In this document: positions 24,183 to 34,023 of the stretch, in pieces | Layout of the letters: each line of letters begins with the position of its first letter | Position numbering within the stretch: position 1 is the stretch's first letter | DNA from: Rostrohypoxylon terebratum | Lineage: Eukaryota > Ascomycota > Sordariomycetes > Xylariales > Hypoxylaceae | Assembly: GCA_022497145.1 (NCBI GenBank) | Contig: MU385909.1 | Span: 124,001 to 188,000, forward strand | Direction of reading: 5' to 3' | DNA: 64,000 nt | Program-made: the position numbers and the translations under genes | Notes under the pieces: generated by a model | Told to the model about the DNA's origin: nothing | Databases searched by the model: none | The model's input: the letters and a program-made list of their open reading frames with translations, nothing else

Positions 24183-25877
24183 CCTGCATCAATCAATTGG
24201 GGGAAATCGTGGCAATCCGTTCAATGCGCAATGCGCGTGATGCGTGATGGTATAATGGATGTGCAAATCGTAATTGAATAAGCAGATTATAAAAAAAAGG
24301 GAAGCGATGACCTTTGACCTATGACCTACTTGGATACTGGAATTGATGAATTGACTGTTCAATAACCAAACTGGTCGCGTGTGCTAATCGTGAACCGAAT
24401 TTGTTTTTGTTGAAAGTTTCGTTCCAAGTATTTTGACGTGTCGAAGTTTAATGATTAACATTAACATTAACATGTGAGTTAAGTTCAGGTCAAGGCAAGG
24501 AAGGCAACCTTAATGGGAGGCAGGTAGTCAGGTAGTGTCGGTGTCAAAGGTCACCGCGATTTTAGTTTTCCTTGTTTATATTTATCCTGGTCTTAGCTCC
24601 AGGCTCTTTCCACACTTGTGGCTCAAGAACCCACTCGTTGGCCCACCGACGGATTAATAGGTACATGAGTCACCGTACCCATCTGATTATGTCATTAGTG
24701 CATGCAGCAACATTGGAAATTGGTCCAATCATCCGCTTCAGAATCCAATTTGATCCATTTCCCCCACTTGCATCTCAATTTTTTTTTTTTTCAACGTATT
24801 ATTATTTTTTACCATCTTACAGCTGTCGGCCATTTATACCTCGACTCGAAAATCGCGTCTCACGATATGTACTGCCTTTTCACTGTGTGCATCACAATCA
24901 ATAACAGTGCCTTGATAAAATACAAGTCATGTGTTTTCTGAAAAATCGAACAATGGATCCGGTGGGAAACGATCGATTCGAAATGAAGCCCCTCTCCCAA
25001 CCTCCCAACGCAAACATTACTATGCTGTACAGCTGTACTACGTTACCTAGTTGCGGAGCAGCTGTGAGCACTTTTGGCAGCTGACAATTGATAGCCACAG
25101 CTGGCATACAAGTCTTGGTAGGAATGCCTTAATAATATGGGAAACCTCTAAGATCTTGAAGATGATATCGAATGCATCTATCCAAACTCAACTAATTGCA
25201 TAGAATAATTTTGTTTCAAAGGTCAAGGTGATCTTGAATTCAATATATCTTGTATTCCTACAGTTCAATATCTTCCTAAATTTTACCCTCCTTTTTCATA
25301 TCTTCTTCTACCTCTCCTATGTACCTAGGTATGTAACCCTATATGCCTCTATTTCTATTTAAATTCCCTCATGTTCCCCGGTTTTATTCGTTTGACATTG
25401 CATCGCATAAGCTTTGAGCAACCTAGACCACTAGGTAGTAATCCAATGAACAAGGTCCCAAGGTTACCTTTTATCTAGTTTAGGTGCTGAATTTCCACAC
25501 AATCTGTGAGCCTTCAGCTCCTACTTCTCTCTCAAAGTTTCCATACCCCTCGAACAGCCTACATTATATCCTCTACCGAGTCTTGCATGATGTGGTGTTA
25601 CGCAAATCACATTGCAATCGCTGGCTATTGTAACTCGATATCCCTTGCGTTGATGGCTGAAAGGTCATTAGAGGTTTTAGCGCATTAGGGGAGCAAACAA
25701 TTGCTTAAAAAAATGCCCAGGAAAAAATGGAATTCGGTGAAGAGACTGCTCGTCGTATTTATGGTATGGCAATACTTACAACATGAAGTTGCGGGTTTCC
25801 TTGTCCATATGCCATTGATTTTGGGTGGTTGATATCGAGAAATTTTCGTATAGTAGCGCAGTATCGACAACTTGGTA
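24183..25877. other. intergenic, 1.7 kb
   Basis: Divergent spacer between the BRCT gene (minus) and the HET gene (plus). It holds two T-runs (24780-24792 the longest), ATTAACATTAACATT direct repeats near 24455-24470, and no supported gene. Both promoters must lie here. Confidence 0.6.
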
Positions 25878-27720
25878 ATGGAATCTTATTGTTACGTCCC
25901 GTTCGGTATCGAGCCTGAGTGTAACCAGTTCCGGATCCTTACCTTATTGCCCGGCTCGAGAAAGCAGCCATTGGAATGTGTTTTGGAACACGGAGATATA
26001 GGCAACTCGCCCCCCTACGAGGCGATTTCCTACGTTTGGGGTAACATCCGAAGTAAAGTCGATATCGTATGCAACAGAAAGCCACTGGCTATCAGCGTTA
26101 ATCTCGAAGGGGTCCTACGTCACTTCCGCTTATTGTCAGACAAACGGACGCTATGGGTGGACGCGGTATGTATCAACCAGAATGATGACGAGGAGCGGGG
26201 AAGACAAGTCGGTCGAATGAAGGACATCTACTCCAAAGCCATGGAGGTCCTCATATGGCTAGGTGAAGAGGGTGAGGACAGCAATGCGGGTATTGCCGTG
26301 GCCTCAGATATCGCTCAAGCCTGCCATCAGTATATCTCTGGTGGAGGACTTTGAAACGATAAGCTTCGCCGAGAAGCCTGTGCAAAAGTATTTTGGGAAA
26401 TTCAGGAACAAGTCCGAGTTTCCGCGACTGGAAGCGTTTGCCAAAATCATCAAACGATTGTGGTTCACTCGAGTCTGGGTCGTCCAGGAGCTTGTGTTAG
26501 CAACAAAAGCTACCGTATTTTGTGGAAATTCATCCATCAGCTGGACTGACCTCATGAATGCCATCACCGCCCAGGACCATTTAAATTTGTGGCTTGCCGA
26601 TCACGAGCGAAACGCGTATGTCTTCATCTTGGAAAGAGCTCGGCATGAATGGAAGGAAGGTGTGCGTCGAAGCCTTCTCAGCATTTTGTTCCGATATCGA
26701 ATACTTGATGCTACGGATCCCAGGGACAAGATTTTCGGCTTGAATGCGTTGATAAGAAACGAACTCTCTGAGGTCCAGGCCCTGCGGCCTGACTACAACG
26801 TCAATACCACCGAGCTGTACACCACCGTAGCCAAGGAAATCCTCAATCAATCGTCAGATCTCAACTTGCTATCTGTGCCCCGACGGCTCTCGGGTGATGG
26901 TCCCAAAAGTCTACCATCATGGGTTCCTGACTGGACTAACACTCGGCTTACCGCTCCCTTGGGATTGGCCAATTATTCGGACATCAACGAACTTGCTTTT
27001 TCCGCTAGCGGATCTTCAACGCCTCAAATCGAATTTGGTGACGTCAACTCCAGTTCTCTCGGAGTTCAAGGCTGCTGCGTCGATCGCATTGCCGCTGTTG
27101 GGACTGTCCTGAGACTAGAGAATCTCCCGAGGACGGATTACCACGGAACTAGAATTCCAAAATGTGCCTTCGTCCTGGACAGTTGGTCTCGTGTAGCGAA
27201 GTTGGGAGGGCCATATTTTTGGTCTACCGGGCCAGAGCCCTATCTTACCGGTGAACCGATGCGTGACGCATTTGTCCAGACGCTAGTGACGGAATCCACG
27301 AATGAGAGCATCGAAACACTACGCCAGCAACTAGATATATTGGAGAGAAACGCCTCAATAACTAGGTGGCTTAACTGTCTGCCCAAGAATCTCCCGGATT
27401 GGTTGACGGACAAAGCTGTTTACTTGGCCCACGCCATACTTTTTTCCCGCCGGAATGACCAGATGACTCTAGACTTTAGGATACACCTTTCATCCTTAGC
27501 AGATCGCCGAGGCTTCAGGACCGATAAAGGATATATCGGCCTAGGATCTGCTTTGGCAGAAGCCGGAGACCAAATCGTGGTGGTAAAAGGAGCAAAGGTG
27601 CCTCTAATATTCAGACCGGCGGGATCGCAATGGATGTTGCAAGGCGACTGCTTCGTAAAAGGGATAATGCAAGGTCAAGCTTATCGCGAGCACGAAACTT
27701 CCCAGATGTGGATTGTCTGA
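25878..27720 (+). CDS. HET-domain (heterokaryon incompatibility) protein
   Basis: The start at ATG 25878 is followed by HET-domain blocks: PPYEAISYVWGN, RTLWVDAVCINQNDDEERG, MKDIYSKAMEVLIWLGEE, then in another frame LWFTRVWVVQELVLAT and DATDPRDKIFGLNALI. The C-terminal half has no known enzyme domain. The reading frame changes between about 26300 and 26405. A GT-AG intron 26330-26405 (76 nt, GTATAT..TTCAG) restores phase and gives 588 aa. Alternatively the gene has a 1-nt frameshift there, because the intron sequence itself reads as plausible protein in the second frame. HET proteins trigger incompatibility or immune-like cell death when fungi fuse. No partner gene (NACHT, goodbye-like or second HET) is adjacent. 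Confidence 0.82.
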
Positions 27721-29419
27721 AACTCTTGCTAATCTGGCTAAGAACTTTGAGCAGACTGCCTAACGGCTGGAGGAAATCATTGGTCCTTCTGCAACATATG
27801 TTAGAAGAATTTTGGTAATTGTCATTTTATATATACTGGTTAGAAAGGGCTATCACTAGCATCAGTTGTAAATTTCATTATACGACTAGATAGGTAGGCA
27901 TTTGAGCAGGTACTCACTACATAAGGCATTTGGTTGTCTTGGACAGAAATCGATCTTCCAATTACGCATAGATTCTCGGTCTCCACCATCGTCAAGTCCC
28001 GGATCTTCGCTGCTTTGACAGATCTTGGTAACTTAAACAGCTACCACACCTTTCTCGTTACCCATGACGTTAAATCTCGATCCATCGAGCATACTCTGTC
28101 TCATCATCACCAGCTACAGGCCTTGCGCGGTTGACGATACGTGGTTTTAAGTGGTTTAATGAAGGCAGATTGGCATGATCTTATTTTATGAAACGCATGC
28201 CAAGATTACACTTAAACGAAGTGTCTTCGCGTAACGAGCCACGATAATAGCGGCGTAGCGGCGCTCGACCGCCCTATTTTCCGTCCAAAATCCTTCCGGC
28301 ACTCAAGAATTAACTCAATCAATTTTCATGAAATATAATCATTCTGAACGCATGTTCATGATATGTTTCTTCAAGAAATACCTCTTCATATAAATCCTAC
28401 ATCTCCACAACACCGGCAATTGTTCTTGCAGAGGATCAATCGAAACTCCTCTATCACATCTGCCGAGAATCCTCAATTGAATAATGTCGAGTCTCCAGTT
28501 CGTCAGGGGAACATCGCGAACCCCTACCCAGGTAGCTTCAAACACCCCCTTTGTCAGGGCGCCGTCTCAACCCCTGCCACTTCGGACCCCAGCTCCGGCC
28601 ACCCTTCCCGAGCGGGATGTTTGAGCCTCCTCATTGCAACGTAAAAATTTAAACTTGCTTCTACATAGTAGTAGGCTTCTTGGTTACCCCTGCAACCATC
28701 TTACTATCAGCGTTATCACCAGCATTGAAGATGGGCTAGCTGTCGCTGTCAAGCTTCAGCCCGCTTCAAGCTGCATAAAATTTGCCGGGACGCCTGCTGC
28801 ATACGTGCTATGTAAGAGAAAATATGCCTGGGTCTGGACTAAGAGACGGGGCCCCGGTCGAAACGAGCTTCAGAAATTCCTCGATCTAGGTACCGCGTGG
28901 TATGGCACGACGTCTAGCCCGTTGTGTGTCTCCCCTTCCCGCCCAGTTTTCCATCTCTTCCCCTTTGACCTGGTGTTGTGTTTCTCCTTCTCGATGGCTT
29001 CAATCTCTCCTAAGCGCCACTTGACGTTCCCGTGATGCGTGTTTGCTTGTTTCGAGACTTCGCTGTCGACGTTCTCTCATTTCGTTCTCTCTGAAAGTGT
29101 GCATACGCGCGCCTAATCCTATTATCGTTAACTACTTGATGTTTCTTCGGACTTGATCCGGTATAATTCTCTCTCCTTAACTTTCATAATACCTAAAAGC
29201 TTAAGCAAGCGAATACTATTCGGCGGGATATTCTTTTATTCCTCGCCACGCTCACTTTTCGATTCTCAAGGGTTGATCCCGCGCAGTTAGAAACGGCCGG
29301 TCTGTTCGCTTCGTTCATTACATCGCTCACAGTATCTGCGGATCGAATCACAAATCGTCGACGAGTGCGTCGCGAAAGAAGGGAGTGAGAGTTCCGTGTA
29401 TAATTCTCATACCTTAAGG
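27721..29419. other. intergenic, 1.7 kb
   Basis: Pyrimidine-rich tracts around 28910-29040 and 29080-29180 probably belong to the promoter and leader of the downstream Ser/Ala-rich gene. Open frames here lack motifs and are judged random. Confidence 0.55.
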
Positions 29420-30771
29420 ATGAGGGCGCACCCAACTTTCTTGTTATGCGTGCTGAGCTCATTGTCGCTCGTTCAGGTATGCACTGCCCACTTACACATC
29501 CAACACTACACAACGATGGTAGCGAGACGATCTATGGATACTAACCCACGCATAGGCTGGCACGTATCACATCTATGATCAGCCTGTAAAGAGAGGGTTG
29601 TTAGACCAGCTGCTCGGCAGCTTAGGCGGCGGCGACAACAACAACAACAACAATGCCGATGGACAAGGCCACAAGAAGGGCAAAGGACAAGATGGCGCCG
29701 TCACCGTCACCGAGACGCTTAGGCAGACGATCACGGTGGGAGCTGGAGCCCTCGCCGGCATTAATGGCACGGCAGCGGCAGCTACGAAGACCGTAACTGT
29801 CACCAAGACCGAGCAGGCTGCCGTCAGCGGTGGCGCAAATACAGCGTACGTACTCGACTCTTCAACCTCTCTATAATACTAGTATTCGATTGGAAAACCA
29901 AGGCTAACCACCCAGCAGAGCCCAACTATCCTTCGTAACCACCACCGTCCAAGGGACCGGCAAAGCGCAAACGGTAACCATGACCGCCCTCGCCTCGACT
30001 GTGACCCAGGTATCGACGATCATGCAAGTGTCCACCGTGACCATGATCCAGATGATCGCCTGCGGCACGACCGCCGCCGCCGTCCCGGCCTCAGAAGCTT
30101 CGATCGTCGCATCCAGCGCCGCCGCAGCTGCCTCATCAGCAGCTGAGGTGGCTACTTCCGCAGCGCAGGTAGCGACTTCAGCCGCTACCACTAGCGTCGC
30201 TGTTGTCGTGGCTCCTACATCAAGTGCCGCCGCAGTTGCCTCTTCCGTGGAAGTTACCAGCTCTTCAGTCGCCGCGACTTCCTCCGCAGCTGCGACATCA
30301 TCTGCAGTTGAAACGACCTCCGCGGTTGCAACATCGAGCGCAGCTACCTCCGCAGCTTCAGCCGCTTCCAGCTCTTCTTCCGCAGCCGCCACATCCGCGG
30401 CGGAAGTTGCATCCACCACCACCTCTTCCTCCGTCGCTTCCGCCACCTCGGCAGCCGCCGTCACATCCTCCTCAACCACGAGCACGAGCACTACAGCCGC
30501 AGCCGCGGAGACGACAAGCGCAGCCTCCTCGCTCCAGCTCCCCGAAGTGCAATCGACGTCCGCGACGCAACCCGCCGTCGCCACTACGCCCCTCGCAGCG
30601 CAATCCTCGCTCTCCCTCCCCGTCGAGACACCCCCCGTCGCCAACAACGCCGGAGGCGCGCCCGCGATCACCACCGCCGCGATTCCGTTTTCGGGCGCGA
30701 ACACCGGCCCGTCGCTCGACTTGAGCGGGATCCCGTTGACGAACGTCCTGACGCTTGGATTCCTCAGTTAA
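29420..30771 (+). CDS. secreted Ser/Ala/Thr-rich protein
   Basis: Three exons: 29420-29476, 29556-29845, 29916 (or 29919)-30771; about 400 aa. Exon 1 encodes a signal peptide (MRAHPTFLLCVLSSLSLVQ) and the first intron falls at its end (GTATGC, ATACTAACC branch, TAG). Next come AGTYHIYDQPVKRGLLDQLL and a GGGDNNNNNN linker. Repeated VTVTKT/VTMTALAST segments lead into about 200 residues of almost pure Ser/Ala/Thr/Val (SSAAATSSAVETTSA-like), a likely O-glycosylated stalk. The C-terminus is moderately hydrophobic (GIPLTNVLTLGFLS), which may or may not be a GPI signal. The second acceptor is CAGCAG, so two isoforms differing by one residue are possible. A cell-wall or surface glycoprotein is the best guess; no catalytic domain is present. 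Confidence 0.8.
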
Positions 30772-31582
30772 ATCTCACGCGTGAGCATGGGTCTAATATG
30801 AGAGCGGGAGGCGGGTGTAACAAGGTTGTATATGGATTGGATGGATGTGCGAGTATCGGCCCGGCGAGGCAGTACGGCAAAAACGGGAGGCGGTGGAAGG
30901 CGGGAGACGGGAAGGATTGGAGGGAAGAGAGGGAATACGCTGTGGTGAATGTTGGACAAGACCCCCGGAATCCAACCTGTAAAATTAATCACTTACTCAC
31001 CCCCAAACACCTCCGACAAGCAACATCATCACCACGCGAAAATCGATGGTATTCCTATCTTCTCTTCCTTCCCTACATTGCTTTGCTTTTTTTTCTTTTC
31101 TCTTTCGAAAACTCATATACATATCCATACATACATACATACATATGTTTTGTAGTAGGTATCGTGATTCTAGTAGCCCGGTTCATGGTTGATTATTTTA
31201 GCTGGAGGTTTAAATATTTAGGGGACGAAGATACCGAACCGTGGTTTTACGCTTAGCACGGAAACGCTGCCAGGAGCATTGCAATATAAACCCGCATACA
31301 ATGTATATAGCCTTCTTTTCGCTTCTTGAAAAAAATCTTGGACAATAAACCGAGTAAAAAAAATATTTTGGTCGAGGCTGGCCTTGATCAACTTGTGCTG
31401 TCGTTGCCACTGTGATTCCTGTTCTCATTAAGTTGAAAGATGAGCGGGTATAAGCGGAAGCGGAAATGAAAAAGAAATCTTGTATTCATGAGGGTATCTT
31501 CAGATGACCAGCCTTTTTGTACCGAACGCCATCCTCGCAAGCAAATCTCACACAGAGCACTCTATCTCTCTTTCCCTCCTCA
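30772..31582. other. convergent spacer (0.8 kb)
   Basis: Between two convergent genes. It contains a 152-codon open frame (30798-31256) starting 27 nt after the previous stop, with a hydrophobic end but no homology I recognise. It is more likely 3' UTR. Also present are T-rich and CATACATACATA strings at 31085-31145. Confidence 0.5.
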
Positions 31583-32536
31583 TCAAGACTGAGCCGCCTT
31601 CTTCTCGGCCTCCTTCGTCCTCAACGCAGCTCTCAGCTTCTTAGCCTGCCTCTTACTCATCGGCTGATCCCCTCCCTCACCACCACCACCACCACTCCCA
31701 CCCTCCTCATTCTTCCTCTTATTCTCCTTCCCCTTCCCCAGCCCCTTATTACCCGCGGGCGCCTCTCCCGCAGGCCTATCCGCGACCTGCACAATATCAA
31801 CCACGCCCCTAAAGCCACTCCGTTTAATACCCTCATTGACCACCACGCCCCTAGGAATAACCCCGATAGCCTCCGTCCCTCTCTCCCTCGGGACCCCCCA
31901 AACCGCGAGCAGATTCAGCACATCAGCCGGCGCCCGCAGCCCCAACGCGTCGCCCGCCTCGCTACTAACCAGCAACCCCCTCCCCCTCGTCGCGCGCACC
32001 AGCTGCGCCACATTGCCGATGAAGTTGGCGCGCGCGCGCGCGTCGGCCCCGGGCGCCAGCGCGCGGCCGTAGCAGATCTCGAAGCGCAGGCCGCGGTGCA
32101 CGGCTGCCATGCAGGGCTTGGGGCGCAGGTAGAAGGGCAGCCTTTGCGTCATGTCGAGCGAGATGATGCCGATGTCCGACGCGCTGACGGTGAGGCAGGC
32201 CGCCTGGAACGCCTTCTCCGTCTGCGGGCGCACGGCGAGGAGGTCGTAGAGCTGGGATGCTTTGGGGAGTTGCGGGTTCTGCGCCGGGTCCGAGAGGTTG
32301 ACGGTGAGACGGCGGAGGATGGTGGGGATGCGTTGGGTGCGGTTGGGTTCGGCCTGGGAAGTCGTCTGAGAGGGGATTTTGGGGATTGGGTTGGTGAGTT
32401 GGGAGGAGAGAGGCGCGTCGAGGGTGTGGTTTAGGGCGACGACGTTGTACCCGAGTTGGGAGCTGAAGCGTAGGGTGCGCTCGAGGTCGGCGGCGTTGGT
32501 CGAGGGTGACCAGGTGATGTTGAGATCGTAGAGCAT
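31583..32536 (-). CDS. rpp1: RNase P/MRP protein subunit RPP1 (Rpp30 family)
   Basis: Single exon, 317 aa. The start MLYDLNITWS at 32536 is the usual N-terminus; in-frame codons upstream are leader. The protein follows the PHP-like TIM-barrel of Rpp30: LERTLRFSSQLGYNVVALNH, then RRLTVNLSDP, YDLLAVRPQTEKAFQAAC, IISLDMTQRLPFYLR, RGLRFEICYGRAL, FIGNVAQLVRATRGRGLLVS, and LNLLAVWGV. A low-complexity Gly/Lys tail ends with PMSKRQAKKLRAAL. The subunit is part of RNase P (tRNA 5' maturation) and RNase MRP (rRNA processing). The coding strand is strongly GC-rich (long GC stretch 31990-32250). The gene is divergent from the zinc-ribbon gene. Confidence 0.93.
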   Translation of the reverse strand: MLYDLNITWSPSTNAADLERTLRFSSQLGYNVVALNHTLDAPLSSQLTNPIPKIPSQTTSQAEPNRTQRIPTILRRLTVNLSDPAQNPQLPKASQLYDLLAVRPQTEKAFQAACLTVSASDIGIISLDMTQRLPFYLRPKPCMAAVHRGLRFEICYGRALAPGADARARANFIGNVAQLVRATRGRGLLVSSEAGDALGLRAPADVLNLLAVWGVPRERGTEAIGVIPRGVVVNEGIKRSGFRGVVDIVQVADRPAGEAPAGNKGLGKGKENKRKNEEGGSGGGGGEGGDQPMSKRQAKKLRAALRTKEAEKKAAQS

Positions 32537-33217
32537 CTTGTTTGGTGATTGAAGCTCCTTACGAGCTCCGGTATGTATTTCAACTGACGGGCATGCTCTG
32601 TCATAGGAGGATATGAAGTCAGTTGACGATTTTTGGTTTAGAGTTGTAGCGTTGTAGATTCTATGTAATATGTCATTGTTGGAACTTTTAGAACTTTTTG
32701 ACAATGACTAGGCTGATAATAAGGTGCAGCCCTGAATGTCATATTTAGTGGGGGCTTATGGGTACCAGGTACGCTAATTGTGGCATCCGATGATCCGCTA
32801 TCGATTATGCCCAGGCGCTGGAACTGCAGCTTCTTCAGTACGTCATTGGCTGAACTCGTGCGCCGAGCTGTGAGAGCTGGAATAATTGTCTTAGCTGTCT
32901 TGGCCACGTTCAGCACAGCCCCGGGTGACGCGCATCTCGGACGAGGAAGGTGAAACTACTTTAAATAACGACGGCAAGGACAAAGCCTTGAATTAAATTC
33001 ATACACGTTCTTCTTTCCTTCCATTTTGCATCTTGGTTTGCGCATAATTACCATCTACGTATCCGCGATTTTTTTTTCGGCCTTTATTTACGATCCGTTC
33101 CTCTGCCGATTATTATCGTGAGCGCATACAACAATTGACTTCAGTCTTCGACCACTCCAATTCGCTTAAGCGACGCTACCTACCGCAATCGCTATCGCAT
33201 AACTTGAATCTAATACA
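32537..33217. promoter_or_regulatory. divergent intergenic region rpp1 / zinc-ribbon gene
   Basis: A 681-nt spacer separating two genes transcribed away from each other, so it must hold both promoters. It includes a T-run at 33068-33076 and a pyrimidine-rich stretch at 33005-33030. No separate gene is supported. Confidence 0.5.
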
Positions 33218-33645
33218 ATGTGTCTTATATTCACCTGTGGTGAACACACCTTCCGCAAGGAAGTCGAAGGTTACGAGGGCGTCATATGTCAATGCCACAA
33301 CTGCGGTAACTGGGCTGGACATGTCATGAAGAGCAATCCCTGGTTCACTTTCTGCTTTGTTGTAAGTTAACCGATTGTCAAAATTCGAGAACTTTAGTGA
33401 ATGCTAACGCGACATAGCCCGTCATCCCTCTTTCCATCCACGGCTACCAAGATGTCATCTGCCACATTTGCAACTTTGCGCAACCGTTAGAGAACCGATC
33501 CGATCTCCAAGCCATGAGACGCGGAGAAGGAGGCGGCAACATCCCGATGCAGAATCAACCTCCTCCCCAGCAACAACAAGGCGGTCCACCTCCCGGTTGG
33601 GGCCAAGCACCACCCCAAGGTCAGGCGCCTATGAGATACGCCTAG
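33218..33645 (+). CDS. small zinc-ribbon protein (zinc-ribbon 15 type)
   Basis: Two exons, 33218-33361 and 33418-33645, with a 56-nt intron (GTAAGT, GCTAAC branch, TAG); 123 aa. The start MCLIFTCGEH is followed by cysteine pairs (Cys24, Cys26, Cys29 in ICQCHNCGNWAGHV; Cys63 and Cys66 in ICHICNFAQPLENR), the layout of the fungal zinc-ribbon 15 family. Between them is a conserved hydrophobic block (NPWFTFCFVPVIPLSIHGYQ), possibly membrane-associated. The C-terminus is a Pro/Gln/Gly-rich tail. Function is unknown for the family. Confidence 0.85.
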
Positions 33646-34023
33646 TTCGCGAACAAGGCCGAACAAGGCTAGGAAACTCCAACAACTCCATACAGCAATG
33701 ATGGAGCTCACGTGTTTGGCGATTAAAGGGGATTACGTCGGGAACGAGAAAAATATGTGTTTGTTGCATTCATGATGTCGCATCAGAATTGGAGTTCAAC
33801 GGATTTTGTGTGCTACTAAGATATCCACTGCTCGAGGCGTTTTGAGACAATTGATTGGCGGATGAGGTGATGAATTGGTTTTCTGATGACAGAGCTTGTT
33901 TAACAGGAATGATAATGTACAATTTGCTTTGATCTGCTTTACTTCTGCGATTCCATTAAGGATTGCCGGTAAGCAATGTTACCATTTTTTCTCGGTCCGC
34001 AGTCCCGATCCCCTTGGGTGATA
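33646..34023. other. convergent 3' spacer
   Basis: 378 nt between two convergent genes. AT-rich, no coding signal seen. Confidence 0.6.

Noticed and set aside
23170..24240. 356-codon open frame on the plus strand
   Set aside because: Shadow of the low-complexity N-terminus of the BRCT gene. Its composition (Val/Ala/Leu runs) mirrors the Thr/Ala/Lys codons on the other strand.
29904..30704. 266-codon minus-strand frame rich in Ala/Val/Glu
   Set aside because: Antisense of the Ser/Ala-rich stalk; no independent support.
30798..31256. 152-codon frame with hydrophobic C-terminus
   Set aside because: Starts 27 nt after the stop of the previous gene and overlaps simple repeats; more likely 3' UTR, with no family seen.
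31517..32434. 305-codon plus-strand frame
   Set aside because: Antisense to rpp1, which has clear family motifs. The Arg/Pro-rich translation is an effect of high GC.
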